Assembly: GCF_902374955.1 (NCBI RefSeq)
Contig: NZ_CABKRX010000100.1
Coordinates: forward strand, 1-64,000
Reading direction: 5' to 3'
Length of the DNA stretch: 64,000 nt
Origin: Bacillus massilioanorexius
Lineage (GTDB): Bacteria > Bacillota > Bacilli > Bacillales > DSM-1321
Shown here piece by piece: positions 34,601 through 44,140 of the stretch. How positions within the stretch are numbered: position 1 is the stretch's first letter; each line of letters begins with the position of its first letter. The notes under the pieces were generated by a model. That model searched no databases. It was given only the letters and a program-made list of their open reading frames with translations, and was not told where the DNA came from. Made by a program: the position numbers and the translations under genes.

Positions 34601-35593
34601 TTAGCGATTTCTAATAAAGCCTTTATATAAAGCGGATACCACATCAATAATCGTTATGAGAATCACGATCATTATGAAAACAGAGATAAATTGATTGGTC
34701 CCAATCGTCAGATGAAGGTCTGTATGCTTTGAAAAATCGGACATAAAGCTTTGATTGAATAGGTTTTTGACACTAATTAAGAAACAAAATAAAATCGTAG
34801 ATAGAACTGAAAGAATAGTATATATGATGGCAAGATTTTTGTCCCATCTGCCGTATATTAGTTTTGCTGCTTCTTTTGCTATGGAAAGAATGAAAATGGC
34901 GATAATAATTATTTTGTAATCTTGGACGACATTACTGTTTAAAAACGGAATTACGGTATATGAATCATTTTCATTTAGAATATAAGCTCCAATAATCTCA
35001 GGTGAAAAGTATAAAACCATAAGCACAATCGATGAAAAGACGATAGTGAAAATACCCTCTGTAGGTGAAATCATTGATTTTTTATGTGGAACAGGCTTTA
35101 AGTCCTTTACTGACCATTGTTGTCCAGCTTTTATTGTATTCCCTAGATTTACACCTTTGTAATCAGCTATTGCAAAAATAATAGTTACCCAAGCAACAGC
35201 TTGAAATAAAGCAGAAATGATTGTAGCGAAATAATCTCCAATCATATTAGAAAAATTGATATCTTTTACAAAAACTATATCGATAGCAAAAGCAATACTT
35301 ATCCCAATAAATACAGCGTATAAAACAATTTTCATTACATACAAATAATTGTGAAAATTTTCAGGGCCAATTAAATACCGTTTTTTTTCAATATACTGAT
35401 CTGCAAGTGTATTTGGATCTCCTAGTTCTAAAAGAGCTTTCTCAGCTCGCTTTTCTTCCGATTCTTCGCTTGAATAGTTTTCCATCACATCATCAATTAG
35501 AGAACGGATTTCTTTATCCATTTCAGAACGTTGCTTTACTGGTAACTTGCTAACGACCGCGTATACATATCGATCCACAATCTCTATACTCAT
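34601..35593 (-). CDS. HAAS-domain (DUF1700-type) membrane protein
   Basis: The 330-residue protein has an N-terminal HAAS helical domain (residues 1-75; KLPVKQRSEMDKEIRSLIDD, then LLELGDPNTLADQY) and about six membrane helices (from about 95 to the end). HAAS proteins are paired with PadR regulators, as here, and often modulate membrane or ABC-type processes. The ATG at 35593 is chosen because AGGAGG lies 10 bases upstream and the longer start falls inside it. The PadR stop lies within that ribosome site, implying translational coupling. Confidence 0.85.
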   Translation of the reverse strand: MSIEIVDRYVYAVVSKLPVKQRSEMDKEIRSLIDDVMENYSSEESEEKRAEKALLELGDPNTLADQYIEKKRYLIGPENFHNYLYVMKIVLYAVFIGISIAFAIDIVFVKDINFSNMIGDYFATIISALFQAVAWVTIIFAIADYKGVNLGNTIKAGQQWSVKDLKPVPHKKSMISPTEGIFTIVFSSIVLMVLYFSPEIIGAYILNENDSYTVIPFLNSNVVQDYKIIIIAIFILSIAKEAAKLIYGRWDKNLAIIYTILSVLSTILFCFLISVKNLFNQSFMSDFSKHTDLHLTIGTNQFISVFIMIVILITIIDVVSALYKGFIRNR

Positions 35594-35594
35594 T

Positions 35595-35942
35595 CTAATC
35601 AACTCCTCCTATAAATTTATTCATTGTATTTGCTAGGTCATTCCACTGTAGGCATAATTGGTTATAAATTTTTATGCCAAGCTCACTAAGTTGATAGTAT
35701 TTACGCGGTTTAGAGCCTTCCGTATCCCAACTACTTATTAACAATTCTTGCTTTTCAAGTCTTCGTAATAACGGATAAAGTGTCCCAGCATCAACGGCCA
35801 TACCTTTTTCTTCTAGTAAGACAACGAGGGAATAACCATACTGAGGTTGTTCTAATTGGCTTAAAACAATTAATATAATGGTTCCTCTTCGTAATTCTTG
35901 GAACAAATTATCTAACAGCTCTTGTTCTTTATTTTCACTCAT
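35595..35942 (-). CDS. PadR-family transcriptional regulator
   Basis: The product is about 115 residues with the PadR winged helix (RGTIILIVLSQLEQPQYGYS, AVDAGTLYPLLRRLEKQELL, then SKPRKYYQLSELG). The start at 35942 (MSENKEQE) follows AGGAGGAGAATTACG; the longer upstream frame would cross the promoter. It is the first gene of a two-gene operon with the HAAS membrane protein and probably represses it. Confidence 0.9.
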   Translation of the reverse strand: MSENKEQELLDNLFQELRRGTIILIVLSQLEQPQYGYSLVVLLEEKGMAVDAGTLYPLLRRLEKQELLISSWDTEGSKPRKYYQLSELGIKIYNQLCLQWNDLANTMNKFIGGVD

Positions 35943-35963
35943 CGTAATTCTCCTCCTGTTTTT

Positions 35964-35993
35964 ATTATACTGTGTGACGTACACTATTGTGAA
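35964..35993 (-). promoter_or_regulatory. padR promoter with inverted repeat
   Basis: On the minus strand, TTCACA (35993-35988) and TATAAT (35969-35964) are 18 bp apart. GTGT-ACGTC-ACAC (35972-35984) lies in the spacer, a plausible PadR operator. Confidence 0.5.
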
Positions 35994-36272
35994 TACAAAA
36001 ATATAAAATGATTCAAAATATTTTAAATAGACTGCCTATTTCGAGCGAGAAAGGAGTATATAGTGAATTCTGATTTAGGAGTCCCTCACTTTATCCTTCA
36101 ATCAAACAACTTTTTATCTATTGGTTTAACACCAAATTTATGTTAACAACAAAGGTCTTATAGGAAACAGACTATAAAAAGAAGTGTCCTTTGAAAGGAT
36201 AACCTCTAACTAATAAAGAGAGTTTTGGTCAAACTATTAAGTAAAAATAGGAGTGAAAGGTGTTTGATTTCA
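35994..36272. other. Leader region of tcyP-like gene
   Basis: No gene is seen. Two small hairpins (TCCTT/AAGGA near 36190-36200 and CTCT/AGAG near 36206-36222) lie in what may be the tcyP leader. No known riboswitch signature was found. Confidence 0.3.
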
Positions 36273-36311
36273 ATGGAAAAATTATCTAGTGTGAAGGTGA
36301 GTCGCTGGTGA
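36273..36311 (+). CDS. Possible 12-aa leader peptide overlapping tcyP start
   Basis: ATG 36273 opens MEKLSSVKVSRW, whose TGA overlaps the GTG start of the transporter (TGGTGA). AAAGGTG lies about 10 bases upstream. This suggests translational coupling, but it could be chance. Confidence 0.3.
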   Translation: MEKLSSVKVSRW

Positions 36312-37705
36312 ATACCTTATGTGCATGTGTGTTAATAGTGATTTTACTTGCGCTGGTGTACATCTTATACCGCATGCAAAAATCATATGTTTCCTTTCCA
36401 AAGCGAGTTTTTACTGGATTAGTGATGGGTATTGCTTTTGGAGCACTTATTCAATTTGTTTTTAAAAACAATTCTGATGTGATTATGGTGTCGACTGATT
36501 GGTTCGGGATAATAGGAAATGGTTATGTTCGTTTATTAAAAATGATTGTTATACCACTAGTAATGGTTTCAATTATTTCAGCTATTATTCATTTGAAATC
36601 ATCTAAAGGTTTAGGAAAGATGACTGGTTTGATTATCGCTATACTCATTTTTACCACGCTCATTGCATCTGGGATTGGAATTACCTATGCTAATTTATTT
36701 CAGTTAAATGCAGAGTCTATTCAAGTAGGAGAAGAGGAAAAAGTAAGGGCTCAGGATCTCGAGAGTAATCTAGATACGGCTACTACAACAATCCCGCAAA
36801 AAATCTTAGCCTTTATTCCAACGAATCCATTTGAAGATATGACTGGAGCACGTCCAACATCCACATTAGGTGTAGTTATTTTTTCAGTGTTTGTAGGGAT
36901 AGCATCTTTGGGTATAAAAAGGAAACAACCAGAGCATTTTGATATTTTTCAAAAAGTAATTGCTGCTATCTATGCGATAACAATGCGTATTGTTACGTTA
37001 ATCCTACGATTAACTCCATATGGAATTCTAGCATTAATGACAAGTACGATAGCTACAACAAGCATAGCAGGGATTATTCATTTATCAGCCTTTGTTATTG
37101 CGTCCTATGTAGCTTTATGCACAATGCTACTCGTTGATATGCTGTTCATTACACTTGTGGGATTGAATCCCATTCAATTTGTGAAAAAAGCATTACCTGC
37201 ATTAACTTTTGCTTTTACATCTAGGACTAGTGCGGGAACAATTCCGCTTAATATTAAAGTTCAGACAAAAGGAATGGGTGTAGCGGATAGTATAGCCAAT
37301 TTCTCAGCAACTTTTGGAGCCTCCATTGGTCAAAATGGGTGTGCTGGAATTTATCCGTCTATGTTAGCAATCATGATTGCCCCAACAGTCGGAATCAATC
37401 CAATGGAGCCTCAATTTATTTTGAGTGTAATGCTAATAGTTACGATTTCTTCCTTTGGAGTTGCAGGTGTTGGGGGTGGTGCAACATTTGCTGCATTAAT
37501 CGTGTTATCAGCATTAGATTTACCTGTCGGATTAGCAGGACTATTAATTTCAATTGAGCCGCTAATTGATATGGGACGTACTGTAGTAAATGTGTCTGGT
37601 TCCATGACTGCAGGTGTAGTATCAGCAAAGCTGTTAGGTGAAATGAATACAGATTTCTATAATAGTAATCAAGGTTTAAATGACGAGGATGCCAATGAAA
37701 TATAA
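36308..37705 (+). CDS. tcyP: L-cystine/dicarboxylate:cation symporter, TcyP-like
   Basis: The 465-residue membrane protein belongs to the DAACS family and matches TcyP in length and N-terminal organisation (VYILYRMQKSYVSFPKRVFT, GLVMGIAFGALIQF, IGNGYVRLLKMIVIPLVMVS). Later motifs are typical: SRTSAGTIPLNI, NGCAGIYPSMLAI and DMGRTVVNVSG. It should take up cystine. The gene starts with GTG 36308. The next gene, 27 bases on, encodes a CoA-disulfide-reductase-like enzyme, supporting a role in thiol or disulfide metabolism. Confidence 0.85.
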   Translation: MNTLCACVLIVILLALVYILYRMQKSYVSFPKRVFTGLVMGIAFGALIQFVFKNNSDVIMVSTDWFGIIGNGYVRLLKMIVIPLVMVSIISAIIHLKSSKGLGKMTGLIIAILIFTTLIASGIGITYANLFQLNAESIQVGEEEKVRAQDLESNLDTATTTIPQKILAFIPTNPFEDMTGARPTSTLGVVIFSVFVGIASLGIKRKQPEHFDIFQKVIAAIYAITMRIVTLILRLTPYGILALMTSTIATTSIAGIIHLSAFVIASYVALCTMLLVDMLFITLVGLNPIQFVKKALPALTFAFTSRTSAGTIPLNIKVQTKGMGVADSIANFSATFGASIGQNGCAGIYPSMLAIMIAPTVGINPMEPQFILSVMLIVTISSFGVAGVGGGATFAALIVLSALDLPVGLAGLLISIEPLIDMGRTVVNVSGSMTAGVVSAKLLGEMNTDFYNSNQGLNDEDANEI

Positions 37706-37732
37706 AAAGTACGTACGGAAAGGATTGTAAAA

Positions 37733-39067
37733 ATGAGAATTATTATTATTGGTGGAGAAGCTGCAGGGATGAGTGCTGCAGCTAAAGCAAAAAGAAGGAA
37801 TAGAGAAGCGAGTGTTGTAGTTTATGAAATGAGTGATATAGTCTCTTTTGGTGCATGCGGTTTACCATATTATGTTGGTGATTTTTTTCAAGAAGAAGAG
37901 AGAATGATTGCGCGGACAACAGATAAATTTCGTGAGTCAGGTATTGAAATAGAGTTATTTCACGAAGTAACAAAGATTGATCTTAAAAATAAACAGATTA
38001 CAGTTAAAAACAGACGCACAAAAGAAGAATTTAAGGATCAATATGATCGTTTATTAATTGCAACTGGAGCTTCAGCTATAAAACCTCCAATTGATGGAAT
38101 GGATCTTAGAAACGTTTTTACTTTAAAAACGATGGAGGATGGTCGAGTTTTAAAGGAAGCAGCATTAAAAGAAATGAATCAACATGTCGTCATAATGGGT
38201 GCGGGTTATATTGGTCTTGAGGTTGTAGAGGCAATGAAGAAGCTAGGAAAGGAAGTAACGGTTATCCAATTAACCGATCATATTTTAACCGGTAGCTTTG
38301 ATGAAGAAATGGCTGAAATAATAGAAAAGGGTTTAACTTCTCATCAAATTCATTTAAGTCTAAATGAAGAAGTAATTGCCTTAGAAGGTGAGGAGGATGT
38401 AAAAAAAGTTGTAACTAAAAAGGGTGAGTACAAAGCGGATATAGTCGTTGTCGCAACGGGTATTCGCCCGAACACCCAATTTTTAAAGGATACAGGAATC
38501 GAGATGCTAAAAAATGGTGCTATTGTTATTAATGAATATGGTGAAACATCCATTAAAGACATATACGCTGCAGGTGATTGTGCAAGTGTATACCATTTAG
38601 TTCGTAAAGAAAATGTCTATATTGCATTAGCGACTACTGCCAATAAAATTGGTAGGATTATAGGAGAGAATTTAGTAGGTCACCAAATGAGGTTCGAAGG
38701 TACTCTTGGTTCGGCATGTTTAAAGGTTATGGACTATGAGGCTGGTCGAACAGGCATTAGTGAAGCAGAAGCTAAAGAAATGAATATTTCATATAAAACC
38801 ACCGTTATATCGGATAAAAACCAAACGGATTATTATCCTGGTCAAGAAGATATTCATGCTAAGCTTATTTATGAAAGCGAAACAAAAAGAATCTTAGGTG
38901 CACAACTTGTTGGCAAAAAAGGAGCTGCTCTTCGAATTGATGCACTAGCTGTGGCTATATATAGTGCTCTAACAACAGATCAACTAGGAATGATGGATTT
39001 TTGTTATGCACCACCATTTTCAAGAACGTGGGATGTTATGAATGTTGTTGGGAATGTTTCGAAGTAA
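37733..39067 (+). CDS. cdr: CoA-disulfide reductase-like FAD oxidoreductase
   Basis: The 444-residue flavoprotein has an N-terminal FAD motif (GGEAAGMSAAAKAKR), a single redox Cys (SFGACGLPYYVGDFF, as in CoA-disulfide reductase and NADH oxidase), an NAD(P)H motif (GAGYIGLEVVEAMKKLG) and a second FAD motif (IYAAGDCASV). It reduces CoA disulfide, other low-molecular-weight disulfides or persulfides. Linkage to a cystine importer suggests reduction of imported or derived disulfides. The single-Cys active site rules out a glutathione-reductase type. Confidence 0.88.
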   Translation: MRIIIIGGEAAGMSAAAKAKRRNREASVVVYEMSDIVSFGACGLPYYVGDFFQEEERMIARTTDKFRESGIEIELFHEVTKIDLKNKQITVKNRRTKEEFKDQYDRLLIATGASAIKPPIDGMDLRNVFTLKTMEDGRVLKEAALKEMNQHVVIMGAGYIGLEVVEAMKKLGKEVTVIQLTDHILTGSFDEEMAEIIEKGLTSHQIHLSLNEEVIALEGEEDVKKVVTKKGEYKADIVVVATGIRPNTQFLKDTGIEMLKNGAIVINEYGETSIKDIYAAGDCASVYHLVRKENVYIALATTANKIGRIIGENLVGHQMRFEGTLGSACLKVMDYEAGRTGISEAEAKEMNISYKTTVISDKNQTDYYPGQEDIHAKLIYESETKRILGAQLVGKKGAALRIDALAVAIYSALTTDQLGMMDFCYAPPFSRTWDVMNVVGNVSK

Positions 39068-39074
39068 TACAAAA

Positions 39075-39106
39075 AAGATTCAAGTATCTCACTTGAATCT
39101 TTTTTA
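39075..39106 (+). terminator. Terminator of tcyP-cdr operon
   Basis: AAGATTCAAGT (39075-39085) pairs with ACTTGAATCTT (39091-39101), followed by TTTTT. Confidence 0.88.
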
Positions 39107-39223
39107 TTCCTTCGTTGTTGTTTGACTTTTACTGATATTTTACTAGTGACAGTGACGGTAAAAAGGATTTCGACAATTTAGGGAGAATTAGTAATTTAAT
39201 ATAGACGTATAGGAGATGAAATA

Positions 39224-42200
39224 TTGAACAAGCATATAGAAAAATTTGCTCGGAGAGAACGTCTTATTATACAATCAACTGTTACAAAAGAAATTCAGCT
39301 CTATAATAATGATGATTTGCAAAGAATGATAGGTCACGAATGTACGACTGATAGTATTGTTGAAAAAACTTCTGTGACTTGCTTTATTGTAGCTTGTGCT
39401 ATTCGATATATGGAAATTCACTCTATACAAATGGATAATGGGAAGTTAATTATGATGGAGCAATTACAATCCATTCATAAGAAGATACCTTATTTTTTTC
39501 CTGAGTTAAAGGAATGGATGTTAACATTATTGCCAGAAGAATCGCTAGATAAGATGTATGAACGAATTCGTACAAATGAATATGTAACGAATAGTCTAAA
39601 GAATGGCATCGAAACAATTGGCTGGCTATATCAGTTCTTTATGAAGGATAAGGTGAAAGAGAAAAGCGGATTGAAAAATATGTCTGTAAAGAAAGAAGAT
39701 TTACCTCTAGTGACACAGCTTTATACACCTCGTTGGATTGTGGATTATATGAATCAAAATAGTTTAGGAAAGCTATATGATGATGGACATCCAGACAATC
39801 AAATACATCTACATTGGTCATATTATTTCAACCAACCTCGTTCTATTATTGATTCCGTTAGTGTAGAAGAGATTACCTTTTTCGATCCAGCCTGTGGGAC
39901 AGGGCATGTTTTACTTGTAGCTTTTGATATGCTATATGATATGTACGCTGAGCAAGGATACGCTAAGAAGGAAATCCCAAAGAGTATTTTAAAGAATAAT
40001 TTATTCGGATGCGATATAGATGGATTAGCGATACAAATTGCATCTTTTGCATTGTTCATGAAAGCATTAGAAAAAGATCCAACTTTTCAGTTGCTAGATG
40101 ATATGAATGTAATCGAAATTATCGATTCACCCTCTTTAACCGAAGATGAATGGAAGGTATTTTCAGACGAGATGGATTCAGTAAGATTAATATGGAATGC
40201 ATTTCAAAATGGTAAGCAATTTGGTTCATTAATAGAATCGCCGAATATCCCTTATCAGCCATTACTTCAATTCGTGACTCAACAAAATGATGTAACCACT
40301 CAAAAAATCATTCCTGTAATTAAACAAGCTTACATGTTAAGTCAACAGTATCATATCATTGTCACAAACCCACCTTATCATAACAAATATAATCCAGAAT
40401 TACGTAGGTTTATGGATAGAAATTATCCCGACTATAAACAAGATTTATACTCAGCTTTTATGTATAAATGCTTGCAGCTAATAAAAGCAAATGGTTTTGT
40501 CTCCATGTTGACTCCAATCACTTGGATGTTCATTGTTTCGCATCAAAAGTTGAGGGAACATATCTTGAAGCATGCGACAATTTCTAGCTTCATACAATTA
40601 CAATACTCAGCTTTTGAAAAAGCTATTGTCCCTGTATGTACATTTGTACTTCAAAAATGTCAGATAGAAGCGGATGGGGTATTCATTCGTTTAGCTGAAA
40701 AGAAAGGTGATCAAGCTAATTATGTGAAAGAAGCCATTAATACTCCTCTCGTTTCTTTTCGTTATCATGTGAATGGTCGACATTTTCTTGAGCTTGATGG
40801 ATCAACAATTGCTTATTGGGCCAATTCACGTGATTTAGTTATGTTGAAAGAAGCTGAGACTCTTGCGAATTATGGAGTATGCAAATCAGGAATACGAACA
40901 GGAAATGATGATAAATTTTTACGTTTATGGCATGAAGTGAACATTCATACTATGAAAACAGATTGTAAAAATGTGAACGATATGAAGGAAGCAATCTGGT
41001 TCCCCATTGATAAAGGTGGTGGCTTTAGAAAGTATTACGGTAATCATAGCTATGTTTTACAATGGAAAAATCAAGGTAAACATATTTTGGAATCAAGTCA
41101 AAATGCACGTTTACGTGACTCATCATACTATTTTCAAAAGTCGATTACTTGGTCAAGGATTAGTTCATCGCACATTGGCTTTCGAGCAAGTTTTCAAGGT
41201 AATTTGTTTGGTGATGCAGGACCAAGCTTATTTGTTCAGGACGACGAGAACTATTTTGCTTTATTAGGTATTTTAAATTCAAAAATAACACAGCGGTTCC
41301 TAAAAATCATTAATCCAACTATGAATTATCAAATAAGAGACATTGAGTTATTACCGATAAAAGGAATAGAAAAGAAGAAGGAAATTGGCACCCTCGTTTC
41401 TGAATTAGTAGAAATCTATAAAGAAGAATGGGATTCTTATGAATCATCTTGGAATTTCAAAAAGCATTCTTTTATAAGATATTGTGCAAACAATCGTATA
41501 GAAGATTCCTTTAAAGTATATAGGGAGGAACGATTAACTCTGTATAACGAAGTAAAGAAGCGAGAAGGTGCAATTAATGATTTATTAATTGAATCATACA
41601 ATTACGAACAAAAAATACCTATGGAAGAAATTAAAGGAGAGATTCCATTTCGTTTAGCAGAGCGAGAAAAGGATATCAAACATTTTCTATCTTATTTTAT
41701 CGGATGTGTAATGGGACGATATTCTCTAGATATAGAAGGTATAGTGCATGCAGGTGGTCTGTTTGATGAGAAAAAGTATCCCTCATTCATCCCTGTTCAA
41801 GATGGTCTTTTTACCATTAGTGATAAACAACAATTATTGGGGAAATTACAAGAATTCCTAACCGTTATATTTGGGAAAGAAACCTTAACTGAAAATATAA
41901 TATGGATAGCAGATTCATTATCTGGATTTCCAGCCTTAAGAAATGAAGAGAAAATATATCAATACTTTCAACAACAATTTTTTAAGGATCATTGCAGAGA
42001 TTATTCTGACACAGCGGGGAGAAATAGACGTCCGATTTATTGGCTTATTGAAAGCGGCTCTAAAAAAGGAATTCAGACTTTACTTTATCTTCATCGGTAT
42101 ACACCCTATTCAATTAATACGTTTCTCCATAATCATTTTTTACCGTTACTTAAGAACCTAAGAAAAGACGCTCGATTAATGGAGGATGAGTTGGATAGAA

Positions 42201-42400
42201 ATATTGGTCGTAAGAGGGGGAGGGAGTTGTCGTTAATAATGAAGACGCTAACTATGTATAAACAGCAAATTCGTGAGCTGGAAAATTTTCAAGATATGTT
42301 AGAAAATATGGCTAGTAAGAAAATTCATTTAGATTTGGATGATGGCGTTAAAGCGAATTATGCTAAGCTAGCACCGATTTTAGCTGCCATTAAGGAATGA
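39224..42400 (+). CDS. pglX: Orphan BREX-1-type adenine methyltransferase, PglX-like
   Basis: The 1058-residue protein matches PglX. The N-terminal region carries SVTCFIVACAIRYMEIHSI and IGWLYQFFMKDK, followed by TQLYTPRWIVDYMNQNSLG. The methylase core has motif I (FFDPACGTGHVLL) and motif IV (TNPPY, in IIVTNPPYHNKYN). A C-terminal target-recognition-like part includes WSRISSSHIGFRASFQG. It should make N6-methyladenine. It is somewhat short for PglX. No brxA, brxB, brxC, pglZ or brxL gene lies in the window. The start is TTG behind AGGAG. Confidence 0.88.
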   Translation: MNKHIEKFARRERLIIQSTVTKEIQLYNNDDLQRMIGHECTTDSIVEKTSVTCFIVACAIRYMEIHSIQMDNGKLIMMEQLQSIHKKIPYFFPELKEWMLTLLPEESLDKMYERIRTNEYVTNSLKNGIETIGWLYQFFMKDKVKEKSGLKNMSVKKEDLPLVTQLYTPRWIVDYMNQNSLGKLYDDGHPDNQIHLHWSYYFNQPRSIIDSVSVEEITFFDPACGTGHVLLVAFDMLYDMYAEQGYAKKEIPKSILKNNLFGCDIDGLAIQIASFALFMKALEKDPTFQLLDDMNVIEIIDSPSLTEDEWKVFSDEMDSVRLIWNAFQNGKQFGSLIESPNIPYQPLLQFVTQQNDVTTQKIIPVIKQAYMLSQQYHIIVTNPPYHNKYNPELRRFMDRNYPDYKQDLYSAFMYKCLQLIKANGFVSMLTPITWMFIVSHQKLREHILKHATISSFIQLQYSAFEKAIVPVCTFVLQKCQIEADGVFIRLAEKKGDQANYVKEAINTPLVSFRYHVNGRHFLELDGSTIAYWANSRDLVMLKEAETLANYGVCKSGIRTGNDDKFLRLWHEVNIHTMKTDCKNVNDMKEAIWFPIDKGGGFRKYYGNHSYVLQWKNQGKHILESSQNARLRDSSYYFQKSITWSRISSSHIGFRASFQGNLFGDAGPSLFVQDDENYFALLGILNSKITQRFLKIINPTMNYQIRDIELLPIKGIEKKKEIGTLVSELVEIYKEEWDSYESSWNFKKHSFIRYCANNRIEDSFKVYREERLTLYNEVKKREGAINDLLIESYNYEQKIPMEEIKGEIPFRLAEREKDIKHFLSYFIGCVMGRYSLDIEGIVHAGGLFDEKKYPSFIPVQDGLFTISDKQQLLGKLQEFLTVIFGKETLTENIIWIADSLSGFPALRNEEKIYQYFQQQFFKDHCRDYSDTAGRNRRPIYWLIESGSKKGIQTLLYLHRYTPYSINTFLHNHFLPLLKNLRKDARLMEDELDRNIGRKRGRELSLIMKTLTMYKQQIRELENFQDMLENMASKKIHLDLDDGVKANYAKLAPILAAIKE

Positions 42401-42401
42401 T

Positions 42402-42434
42402 AAAAGACCATCAACAGGAGGTTGATGGTCTTTT
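42402..42434. terminator. Bidirectional terminator
   Basis: AAAAGACCATCAAC (42402-42415) pairs perfectly with GTTGATGGTCTTTT (42421-42434), with A/T tracts on both sides, between convergent genes. Confidence 0.9.
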
Positions 42435-42437
42435 ATA

Positions 42438-42836
42438 TTATAGGGTTACTGGTGTAAATGCCTCACCATAAGTGCTTTCCCATAAATCAATACGCTCTTG
42501 GATATGAATTTCATCACGTAGGCTATTATGATTATCTTCTATTTTTTTAGAGATTCGTTTACGCCAAAATTCTTTAAAACCTGGTTGAATCATCATTGAA
42601 TGTTCAATAGTAAATGTATCGCCATCATTATGAAAAACTACTAGCACTTGACAGTCTTCATAAGATTCATCATTAATTAAATTATTTAACAAGTCTACAG
42701 TTACAACATTTTGCAAGCGAAGTTGTTCTTGTGGATCAGGATGGTGTAATGTGTTAGGGCAAATATGCACCACTTCTCCTTTGTTTACAGCAACTACACG
42801 TACATAACCAAATGTCTTATTTTTTTGTTCACTCAT
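42438..42836 (-). CDS. Hypothetical protein, 132 aa
   Basis: This acidic soluble protein is not recognised. It begins NKTFGYVRVVAVNKGEVVHI and ends with a WESTYGEAF segment, with no signal or membrane helix. It is monocistronic, next to the orphan PglX on the opposite strand, and nothing links the two functionally. A good ribosome site (AAGAAAGGTG) precedes the ATG. Confidence 0.65.
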   Translation of the reverse strand: MSEQKNKTFGYVRVVAVNKGEVVHICPNTLHHPDPQEQLRLQNVVTVDLLNNLINDESYEDCQVLVVFHNDGDTFTIEHSMMIQPGFKEFWRKRISKKIEDNHNSLRDEIHIQERIDLWESTYGEAFTPVTL

Positions 42837-43094
42837 ATGTCATACACCTTTCTTGAAGAAAATCTATTGGGAAAATCTTAATTTCTTCATATCGTATAGA
42901 GTTAAAGCAATGTTTTTTAATAATTTCATATTGCGAATGTCCCTATTATAGCAAAGGTGTTCATCTGTTCCAATAACAACACAAAAGGTAAGTTCTACCT
43001 ATCCACTTGTAGGAAATTTTCAGAATAAAATAAGATGTTTTTTTATCCGAATTATTGTAAACTAATAGAAATTCATCGGGGGAGAGGGACAATT

Positions 43095-43175
43095 ATGTCA
43101 TTATTTAATAATTGGAATCAACGTTCGACATCACCACCGTATACTCCAACTATTTATTTCTCATCATTTTTCTAA
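43095..43175 (+). CDS. Small ORF, 26 aa
   Basis: ATG 43095 follows GGGGGAGAGGG and encodes MSLFNNWNQRSTSPPYTPTI, then YFSSFF. It is aromatic and Pro-rich, with no cleavable signal. It lies 50 bases before the EamA transporter gene and may be a leader peptide or a small protein of its own. Confidence 0.4.
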   Translation: MSLFNNWNQRSTSPPYTPTIYFSSFF

Positions 43176-43225
43176 TAACTGAGAAGGAATCTGAAGGATT
43201 TTATTCAGATTTGAGGGAGTAAACA

Positions 43226-44122
43226 ATGAAATCTAAACTTCAATTTATATTATCAATGGTCATTTTTGGAACGATTGGTGTTTTTGTAAGATATATTGAT
43301 TTATCTTCGAGTGAAATAGCTTTATTACGCAGCTTAATAGGTAGCTTATTTTTATTAACAGTAATGCTAATACTAAAGAAAAGAATCACTTGGAAAATAG
43401 TCAAAGCCAATGCTTTGTTTCTAGTACTATCCAGTATTGCATTGGGAGCAAATTGGATTTTCCTTTTTGAAGCGTATAAGCATACGACTATTTCTAATGC
43501 AGCATTGAGTTATTATTTTGCACCCGTATTCGTCCTGATTGTATCACCCATTGTTTTAAAAGAGAAACTATCAACGAAGAAAATGATCTGCATCGTCTTT
43601 GCTATGTTAGGGATGTCGATGATAATTGGTAATGGCGGAATAAGTACTTCAGGATTAGATGATTTAATCGGTATTGGCTATGGGTTAATAGCAGCTGCGT
43701 TTTATGCTTCATTAATGTTATTGAATAAATTCATCAAAAGCATGGATGGGCTAGAAACAACCTTCATTCAGCTTGGTATGGCAGCGATATTACTCATGCC
43801 CTATGTATTTATTACGGAAGGTTTTAACATCTTAGAAGTAACTATTTCTTCTATTCCTTTTATATTGACATTAGGGATTATTCACACAGGTATTGGCTTT
43901 TTGTTGTTCTTTTCTAGTATGCAGAGATTAAAGGCGCAAAGTATAGCTGCATTAAGCTATGTAGACCCGATTACATCACTAGTGATTTCTATTTTAATAT
44001 TGCAGGAGCAGATGACAATTGTACAATTACTTGGAGGAGCATTGCTATTAGGATCAACTTTTGTCAGTGAGAATGAAGCAATCAAATTTCCAAAACGAAT
44101 AAGGAAACAACGGATTTCTTAA
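43226..44122 (+). CDS. EamA/DMT-family transporter
   Basis: The 298-residue protein has ten predicted helices in two EamA repeats (FILSMVIFGTIGVFVRYIDL, SSSEIALLRSLIGSLFLLTV in the first; GIGYGLIAAAFYASLMLLNK in the second). DMT transporters export metabolites or amino acids; the substrate cannot be read from the sequence. GAGGGAGTAAACA precedes the ATG. Confidence 0.9.
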   Translation: MKSKLQFILSMVIFGTIGVFVRYIDLSSSEIALLRSLIGSLFLLTVMLILKKRITWKIVKANALFLVLSSIALGANWIFLFEAYKHTTISNAALSYYFAPVFVLIVSPIVLKEKLSTKKMICIVFAMLGMSMIIGNGGISTSGLDDLIGIGYGLIAAAFYASLMLLNKFIKSMDGLETTFIQLGMAAILLMPYVFITEGFNILEVTISSIPFILTLGIIHTGIGFLLFFSSMQRLKAQSIAALSYVDPITSLVISILILQEQMTIVQLLGGALLLGSTFVSENEAIKFPKRIRKQRIS

Positions 44123-44140
44123 ATGTTGATAGATTAGGAA

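Noticed and set aside
35994..36307. SAM (S-box) or T-box leader ahead of the cystine transporter
   Set aside because: None of the conserved core sequences is present; only small, weak hairpins are seen.
39224..42836. Complete BREX defence island
   Set aside because: Only a PglX-like gene is present; flanking genes are cystine/CoA metabolism and an unknown 132-aa protein.
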